Assembly: GCA_025526935.1 (NCBI GenBank)
Contig: JAHLKD010000002.1
Coordinates: 289,001 to 353,000 of the forward strand
Direction: 5' to 3'
Length of the DNA stretch: 64,000 nucleotides
Source: Cladochytrium replicatum
Taxonomy: Eukaryota; Chytridiomycota; Chytridiomycetes; Cladochytriales; Cladochytriaceae
A program made the position numbers and the translations under genes. The notes under the pieces are model-generated. The model was given only the letters and a program-made list of their open reading frames with translations. It ran no database searches and was not told where the DNA came from. Shown piece by piece: positions 55,086 to 64,000 of this stretch. Each line of letters begins with the position of its first letter. Positions within the stretch are counted from its first letter, which is position 1.

Positions 55086-56764
55086 TCACAAGTTGATAGG
55101 TGGAACAGCCCAAATCAGCTTCTGTATCTGGTTCATATCGTCAGAGTCCCATCCACCACTGGTTACGTCCTTCGCCAACCCAGTCCTGATGAACTGATCA
55201 ATGTCGTCATTTGAAAGCATGAAATCCTTGGCTAAACCTGTCTTACAAGGTTTCCAATCCACCTCAGGGAGCGTTATGGACGAAAGATGCCCGATGTATG
55301 CCGTCCAGAACCTTAGCCACTCAGAAGGATATGCATCCACTAATGCCCTGAACATGCGATAGATAGTGGCAGACGTACTTAGCGAATTATTGTGCCGTAT
55401 CCAGTTTCCGAGCAAAATGTGCACCCTAAGAAGAGTAAGGCTGCTCCGAGCACTGCTACTTGAAGTTGATATTCGGCTTGAGCAGTCGTCTGATTCAACA
55501 AATATGGGCCGTAAAAACTCATTTCGGGAGAGGACTTCGTAGTTTACGTTGACGTACTTGATTGATGGTGGAAGAGACGGCAATTTAAGGTCATAAATAA
55601 CCTCATTGATCTTATGCATCTGGAAGCAGATAAAATGGATGACCTCTTTCACCAAAAGGATAGCCGTACGACGGTGCTGCTGCAGGCTAAGCAATGCAAG
55701 GGAACTCGTTGGAGAACTGGTTCGATGTACCTTCGGAATTCTACCAATCCCCTTGATAGCCGACGATATGCTTATTAGGCCACCTGTTGATGTTGGCGAC
55801 GCAGGTGCTGCAGCTTCTGAATGACCAGCCTGTCATTTCAGAGCAGCAAGCTCTCCCTCCAGGGCGGTCACACGTGATTTCCATTGTGAAATCTCCTGGG
55901 AAGTCGCCTGCTTCTCCCTTTCCATTGCAGCAGTGATCTTCCTGAATCTTGCTAGCTCTTCGTGCTCGCCGTGCTGAATCAATGCACCCGCCCTGCCCAA
56001 TTCATCAATGAGAGCCTTCTCTCGCACTTCTGCTGCGATGTGGGTCCTTCTCTCGTTCATTGCAGTCTCTTCAAGATCTTTTGTCATGTTCAACAGTCGT
56101 TCTGACTGTTTGAGGACCTGTTTTGTCCTTTCACTGTCCTCATCTGCTCGTTTGATGGTCGCTTGGAACTCGTCAACCTTTGCAGTGGCAGGCATCTGTA
56201 AATGCCGTACTTGTGTCCCTGCCGCCTGTAAAAGTCCAGAAATGTTGTTTCCTTCTGTAAGGAAGAGCTTTTCAAGCACTCCATACGATAGGCGTTTGCT
56301 GCTGTTATGAACTCCGTTCGTCCACTGCATTCATCCTGAATTTCGTTCAGGGCTTGACGAACTAGCTTGCTGTCAGAGTTAAGTTGGTCGATCAACCCTT
56401 GAAGAACAAATCTTGGGCCGCATTCATCACGATTTGTTTGACAGTTGCTGATGAAGTCCTCCGAGTCGTAGCTGTGGCCGCTTGCTTTGAATTTTTGATA
56501 CCAAAGTCGTATGTCTGAAGCAGGACAGAGTCCGTCGATGAGCAAATAGTCAGCATCCCCTTTAGTACCACGTCGCGCCGGTTTCTTTGAAGGAGCTGTC
56601 GATTTGACATCTGTCGATTTGACATCAAGGCCAACTTCTGCTTCTTCCACTTCAGAACCCGATCCCAGAGATGTCTCAGGTGCAGTCACAGGTTCTGCAC
56701 TTCATTCTCTTTCAGATGATGGTCTGGATTGTTTTAACGCTCGCTTCTTTGTAGTTCGAGGCAT
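55086..56764 (-). pseudogene. hAT-associated ORF2: coiled-coil accessory protein, broken
   Basis: Begins with a basic segment (MPRTTKKRALKQSRP); a TGA at 56704-56702 interrupts the same frame. The frame continues with an acidic stretch (GSGSEVEEAEVGLDVKST) and a folded-looking part (DADYLLIDGLCPASDIRLWY, then QGLIDQLNSDSKLVRQAL). After a frame change comes a long coiled coil (DEFQATIKRADEDSERTKQV, ERRTHIAAEVREKALIDEL). The last part is in a third frame (YPSEWLRFWTAYIGHLSSIT). About 558 codons long in total. I know no function; partners of transposases or DNA-binding helpers are possible. Parts of it recur in both derivative copies, so it belongs to the element and is not a host gene. Confidence 0.6.
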
Positions 56765-56926
56765 GGTGTTTGTACTGTTTGTCGTGGGAAGATACTGGCC
56801 CGGTGTTCTTAGCCGGAATGTTACAGGAATGTATGCTATAATACTTCCCTGACACTATAGTTTTCTACCCGATCTGAAAATAATAATAAGCTAGGGAAGA
56901 AACTGGCTAGTAACATTGATAGAGAG

Positions 56927-57370
56927 GATTCTGTCCACCCGGACACTTTCTGAACTCATTGACGGTACTTCAGTAATCTCTATCAGGTACAGCTAACCTC
57001 TCTACAAATACTACTAGCAATAGGATTCTGACCACCCAGACACTTTCTCAACTCATTGACGGTACTTCAGTGATCTCTACCCAATACAACTAACCTCTCT
57101 ATCAATGTTACTAGCAATAGGATTCTGTCCACCCGGACACTTTCTCAACTCATTGACAGTACTTCAGTGATCTCTATCAAGTACAGCTAACCTCTCTATC
57201 AATGTTACTAGCAATACGATTCTGTCCACCCGGACACTTTCTCAACTCATTGACAGTACTTCACTGATACTTCACTGATCTCGATCAAGTACAACCAACC
57301 TCTCTACAAATACTACTCGCAATAGGATTCTGTCCAGGCGGTCGCTTTCTCAACTCCTGGACGGTACTTC
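56927..57370 (+). repeat. 97-bp tandem repeats, about 4.5 copies
   Basis: Units start with GATTCTG at 56927, 57024, 57121, 57218 and 57325; spacing is 97, 97, 97 and 107 bp. The last interval holds a 10-bp duplication. Each unit contains a variant of GTCCACCCGGACACTTTC and CAACTCATTGACGGTACTTC. The motif is palindromic at its centre (GTCC...GGAC). Confidence 0.95.
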
Positions 57371-57402
57371 AACAGATGAACAGTCTAAACAACAATTTAT
57401 AT

Positions 57403-59826
57403 TTAAAAGAGTGGGTTATCATCAGTTGCTTCCAACTCTAATACCACATCAAAATCCTCGCCAAAATTATGCACCTTTACAAAATCCTCACTAACATCAC
57501 TTTTTGAATCTAGGGAATCATTTTTGAACGGTTCTTCAGCACTCAATTGATGCAACCAGTCATGACGGCACATCAACGCATTTATTGTTCTTGGAGCAAG
57601 GCGGTTGTGAGTTGCAGGTACCAAATCAACCCCGGCTGAAAACTTTCGTTCGACTGGAGCGCTTGTTGCTGGTATTCCTAAATAGTCCATTGCCATCTGG
57701 CTTAGGGCTGGAAAGTTCACACTTCCAACGGTCTTCCACCAGTCCATAATATTGATTGGTTTCCCATCAGAATCAATACCGCGGAGTACCTGATCGCCAA
57801 GATAGCGATCCAGCTCATCTTTTTCCTCAGGAATCTCTTCTTGCCAGATGAAAACGGATCTAATGGCTCTCAAGCGTTCAGCGTATGTTTTTTTCTGTCT
57901 ATCACCGGAAGCTCCGCTTGAATCGTGTCGACGTTCTGGCGTGTTTCCAAAAACATCGGCACCACTGTTCTTGATTTTCCGTGACTTATACGATTCCTCC
58001 CAGACTTTCCGCACTAGGGTGACCTGATCCCTTCCTACATCTTTCTCCCAAGGCTTTGAAAATCGATAATATTGATCCTTAAAACGAGGATCGAGTACCG
58101 TAGCAACTGCTAAACACGGGCTCTTAGCGATTGAGTAATATATTCTCAGCTTATCTAGTGCATTTCGAAATGCTTTGGTGAAAGTTTCATCCAATTCTGC
58201 CTCCTCTAGGTCCTCCAGTTGATCGATAAGATCGTTGTAAAATGGAATAACAAGCAGAAGTATTGCATATCCAGACCCCTCGATTGCCTTTGATATAACC
58301 TCGAAAACACTCAAACCATCCCGGATCTTCTGTAGGACCTCCCATTGCTTTGGATTTATTGACCAATCTTTCAAAGAATCTTCAATCCAGCATATTTTGT
58401 CCATTGCCTCTCGTAGCTGTAAGGCTCGTTTGACCATATAGAACGTGCTATTCCAGCGAGTTGTCACATCGATAATTGGTAATAGAGGAACCAGTTTCAC
58501 AAATCGGCACGAATCAATAAATGAGCTTCGTCATTTTGGGGAAGACCGGATTCCTCTGACTAGCCGTCGAAGAAGGTTTATCGGAGTTATCGTCATTTGC
58601 GACTGTGTCCCGTTCTGGCCCGAATGTATCGATAAAATCCTTTGCTGCAAGATTGATAATGTGTGCCATACACCGCATGTGTTGAGTTTCTGCAGACCAT
58701 GCAATATCCCTATCTTCCAAGAGCGTCTCCAGCTTAGCACTCATGGTAAAGTTGTTTGAACCGTTGTCGGTTGTAATGCACAATAAGCGTTCACCCGATA
58801 GCATGCCAAATTCATCCAGACACTTGACAAGCTGACTAGCCATGCAACGCCTTCATGCTTTCCAACCATCGGAATCATCTGCAGCAGCAAGTCCTGCGGC
58901 TCCCATTCTTTGGTGATGAAGTGGGCAGTAATTCCAAGAAAAGAAATCTGGTTCTTCAATGTCCAACAGTCAGCTGTTATTGATACTTTTGAAGGCGAAC
59001 CAACAATCAGACCTTTAACGAGCTCCTTCTGCCTTTCGTAAAGATCCATCTCCTTTTGCTTCACCTCTTTTGCTGTCTTTGGTGTATAGTTTGGCTGAAA
59101 AGTCTTCAGCATGCTGACAAAGAACTTGTTCTCCACAACAGTAAAAGCCTGATTGTCTGCAGCAATCCAGTCCAAAATCGACCGCCACGCTACGTCTGGA
59201 TTGAACACAAAGTCTTGCTCCTTCTCCTGCGAGCCGAAATTCAATGTCTGTTGTCCCTTGGGGACGATGTCCAACAGTCCAAGCGACCTGGCAATACTTC
59301 CATGGTGGTCTTTCAGATGCCGGAGGAAGTTTTTTGTTGATCCCGTCTTATCGACCTTCTGGCTCCACTTGCATTTCGCAACCAAACATGTTCTCAGTCC
59401 ATTATCAACCTTATAGTAATCCTTCGCTATGCCGCCTCGACTACCTCTACAGTCCGACATGCTATCAACATCTGCGTCTGATGAAAGCATTGATGGTTGA
59501 ACTGATCCAGCTGCAGGCTCCTGTCGCACTGAAGAGTCAGCAAAACTAACGTCGGCAGGAAGCTCTGGTGCATGCTGAGAAGCCAGGCCCAACTCGCTGG
59601 AGTCATTGGAAGAAGATGTGGAGCTTGGCTCTCAAGCGCTGTTGTTGCCACTGTGTCCTGATACACGTCTGCGTTTGTCCTGCATGCTGTTCCCCTCGCT
59701 GGAACCCCCTGAAATTTGGGGGGCTGGCAGACTTCGCTTCCGTGTGTCAAGCGGATGACTGTCCACCAGTCTTTGGCTTGCGTCGGACGCTGCCTTACGC
59801 TTTGGTTTTACAAAGGCGGCGTCCAT
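57403..59826 (-). pseudogene. hAT transposase (BED finger plus hAT C-terminal domain), frameshifted
   Basis: Blocks in order on the - strand. A basic N-terminus (MDAAFVKPKRKAASD), then after a frame change a BED zinc finger (CLVAKCKW ... FLRHLKDHH). The catalytic part has VSITADCWTLKNQISFLGIT, then in another frame CLDEFGMLSGERLLCITTDN, MRCMAHIINLAA, and in the last ORF DVTTRWNSTFYMVKRALQ and ATVLDPRFKDQYYRF. At the end is the hAT dimerisation domain (VNFPALSQMAMDYLGIPATS, APVERKFSAG). Frame breaks occur near 59600, 58845 and 58510, so no active enzyme is encoded as read. The family is clear (hAT, Ac/hobo group). Confidence 0.85.
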
Positions 59827-59950
59827 TTTTGCTGTGGTGTGGCTGGAACGTTACTGACTCTTAGTGTCCAGGTGCACAGAAAGCACAGCTCTAGAGGTCT
59901 GTCGTGGTAGAAATTGTTTGTTACAGAACTTCCGTTGTGGCTTCTTGGAA

Positions 59951-60069
59951 AGTGTCCGGGTGGACAGAATCGTATTGCTAGTAACATTGATAGACAGGTT
60001 AGTTGTACTTGATAGAGATCACCGAAGTACCGTCAATGAGTTGAGAAAGTGTCCGGGTGGACAGAAAAT
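59951..60069 (-). repeat. inverted copy of the 97-bp subterminal unit
   Basis: AGTGTCCGGGTGGACAGA occurs at 59951 and, one base-exact period of 97 bp later, at 60048. The unit between is the reverse complement of the repeats at 56927-57370, so the transposase gene is bracketed by repeats in opposite orientation. A degenerate third motif is at 60138. Confidence 0.9.
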
Positions 60070-60179
60070 ACATGCCTCGATGTCTGTTGTGATGCAAATT
60101 GTTTGATACATACAAAACTTATATATTGCGTCTTCTTGGAAAGTGTCTGTGTGGACAGAAAGAACAATAGCTTCGTTTT

Positions 60180-60366
60180 AGCTTCCCTATCACATCGGGT
60201 TTTACTCGGGTCTGATTCTTGACCCGAGAAGGGTTTTCCTACTGGACCCGATACCGACCCGGATCCGACCCAAAAATTTTTCATGAAAACCCTGCAATCG
60301 GGTCGGGTACATTTGGTCAAAGGACCAGGACCCGACCCGAAAGACCCTAAAAACCGCTGATCCTTA
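60180..60366 (-). repeat. hAT left-hand terminal region, CGGGTC-rich
   Basis: ACCCGAG, GACCCGA, CGACCCGGATCCGACCC and GACCCGACCCGAAAGACC recur. On the - strand the end is TAAGGATCAGCGG, identical over 13 bases to the start of the derivative at 53556. Confidence 0.8.
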
Positions 60367-60462
60367 TCGTTTACTCAGGAAGAGTAATATGTATTTATGA
60401 TGGTGGAAATGCATTCTTATGTGTCTTCTATGTTGTTACCAAATATGGTAATATTACTTGCA

Positions 60463-60960
60463 TTACGCTGGGCCTGTTTTGGTTGAAGGAGCAGTCGATC
60501 TGGAATGTTTCGCTTCTTCCACTTCTTCTGCTTCAGAACACAATCCGAAAAGTGGTTCAAGTGCAGTGGCTGTTCCACCTATCAATTTGTGATTGTTTAG
60601 TGGAATTTTGTACATAGTGGAAGAAGACGATGAACTTCTGTTGAATCGTTCTGTGGCCCTAATGCGACCGTCGCTGGCCAGCTCAGTCCCTGCAACTTGC
60701 GAACGTGCAAGAGAATATAGAACCAAGGAAGCTCTTGACGGAGCAAGTCCATTTGGAGCTTCTGAAGAATCTGAAGCTCTTTACGGTAGTGTTTGTTAAT
60801 ATCAAACTGTCCACGGCACAAAGTGTTCATGTAAATATTGTCAAAATTCAAGTTACATCACTCCTGAGCAGCCAAAGGGGACAGGGCCAGGGTCGGTACA
60901 GGTTTCAACCACTTCTCCCACCCCTGATTCTGTGTTGTCTGCTTTTGTTGATTTAGATTT
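60463..60960 (-). mobile_element. second hAT derivative carrying ORF2 ends
   Basis: On the - strand it matches the 54900-55110 part of the large element (for example ATATTTACATGAACACTTTG, ACAATCACAAATTGATAGGT) and then the start of ORF2 (SEAEEVEEAKHSRSTAPS). The middle of ORF2 is missing. It has its own internal piece (about 60600-60770) not seen elsewhere in the window. Confidence 0.65.
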
Positions 60961-61507
60961 GCCTTTGTGTTTTAATTATCTTTACTTTTCCTACGGCTCG
61001 GCTCCTCATTTGTTGCCAATTTATGTCTATTTGTTTTTCACTTGTAGTTGGATTTTGCATCATCAACGTATATGTATTGGTTGAAAAATGGATACATATT
61101 ATGAAGATATAAAACAGTTTTCATCGTACTAATTTATAAAATTGCAACAAAGGGAAATTCATAGTAAATTTTTCGTCTAACTTCGATGTAATTCTTGCCG
61201 ATGGTGATAACTAGGCAATCTGATTGTATGCAGTTTGTTTGATTAATTCAGACATATTGCCTGGTTACTCGCTGATTCACAGGAGCTTTGATCAGCGTTT
61301 ACGCAAAACACAAGGAGTCCCCTTAATGTCTTCACTCAGGCTCGGTGTTGGTGTAAACAATGGGGGTGATAGCACCACTTGCAGCTTTTTTGTCCATTAG
61401 AAGCAAACAGAATCAACAGTTTCAAGATATTTTAACTCTAATGAGATGAATACCCCTTGAATAACTTGTCGTTTGAAACACAATTACGACAGTAAGAAAG
61501 AAGGTTT
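60961..61507. other. intergenic DNA, no gene seen
   Basis: AT-rich, about 550 bp between the transposon nest and the PEX6 stop codon. It includes the 3' flank of PEX6. Confidence 0.45.

Positions 61508-64000
<2,493 letters not shown>

Larger units (their letters stand above)
54800..60366 (-). mobile_element. hAT DNA transposon, 5.6 kb, two genes, nearly full length
   Basis: The ends are inverted: TAAGGTTCGGCGGGTC at 54800 and, on the other strand at 60366, TAAGGATCAGCGG. CGGGTC-rich stretches follow at both ends. Reading on the - strand from 60366: terminal and subterminal repeats, a broken transposase (59826-57403), a second block of subterminal repeats, ORF2 (56764-55086), then the 54800 end. 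No 8-bp target duplication is evident at the ends chosen, so the exact boundaries are uncertain by a few bases. The order of genes is supported by two other partial copies in the window. Confidence 0.75.

Overview
The window is nuclear DNA of a fungus, most likely a chytrid (Chytridiomycota). The evidence is dense genes on both strands split by short GT-AG introns (about 40-75 bp), fungal-type genes (MED19, PEX6, an SLS: sat4/hal5-like kinase, an ERMES Mdm34-like relic, chitin deacetylase and WSC domains), and F-box proteins with tryptophan-rich ankyrin-like repeats of a kind common in chytrids. I built exon models by hand. For each spliced gene called intact, the exon lengths sum to a multiple of three. 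No search, RNA or phylogeny was available.

Layout. 0-9 kb: the 3' end of an unknown + strand gene, a UDP-glycosyltransferase, an ankyrin relic, an F-box/LRR protein and a Dma1-type FHA-RING ubiquitin ligase. 9-19.4 kb: a frameshifted cyclic-nucleotide-binding gene, a small ORF with a possible myristoylation start, a bacterial-looking methyltransferase, a possible CmcJ-like relic, CCDC47 (PAT complex), a broken Mdm34-like gene, a protein kinase and a decayed gene of unknown family. 19.8-23.3 kb: a decayed Ty1/Copia element with strongly G-skewed, repeat-rich DNA. 23.5-31.5 kb: a small ORF holding a perfect 15-bp-arm hairpin, a CUE-CCCH-Smr protein, a PRL-type phosphatase, MED19 and a three-RRM protein. 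32.1-38.2 kb: an F-box/repeat pseudogene, a membrane coiled-coil protein, an unknown 233-residue protein and an Skp1-like relic.

38.4-46.7 kb is the most striking part. A 30-exon - strand gene is predicted to encode a secreted protein of about 1,890 residues. It joins a complete NodB chitin deacetylase, a double-psi-barrel-like region, a PI-PLC-X-like TIM-barrel region, five WSC domains and a CBM18-like hevein domain. Three tandem WSC modules share the same exon pattern, each opened by a 13-nt microexon. It is head to head, 190 bp apart, with a single-pass membrane protein, so the two may share a promoter and act at the cell surface or wall.

47.5-50.8 kb holds a NOL11-like nucleolar protein, then a Ras-like relic with a ruined P-loop. 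53.5-61.0 kb is a nest of hAT DNA transposons. One nearly full-length 5.6-kb copy (54800-60366) carries a broken transposase and a second, coiled-coil ORF, with 97-bp subterminal repeats in opposite orientations at two places and CGGGTC-rich ends. Two deletion derivatives flank it, and it sits directly beside a Copia RNase H fragment. 61.5-64.0 kb is the C-terminal part of PEX6, which runs off the window.

Intact housekeeping genes alternate with many decayed genes, which suggests ongoing gene loss. Some single frameshifts could instead be assembly errors.
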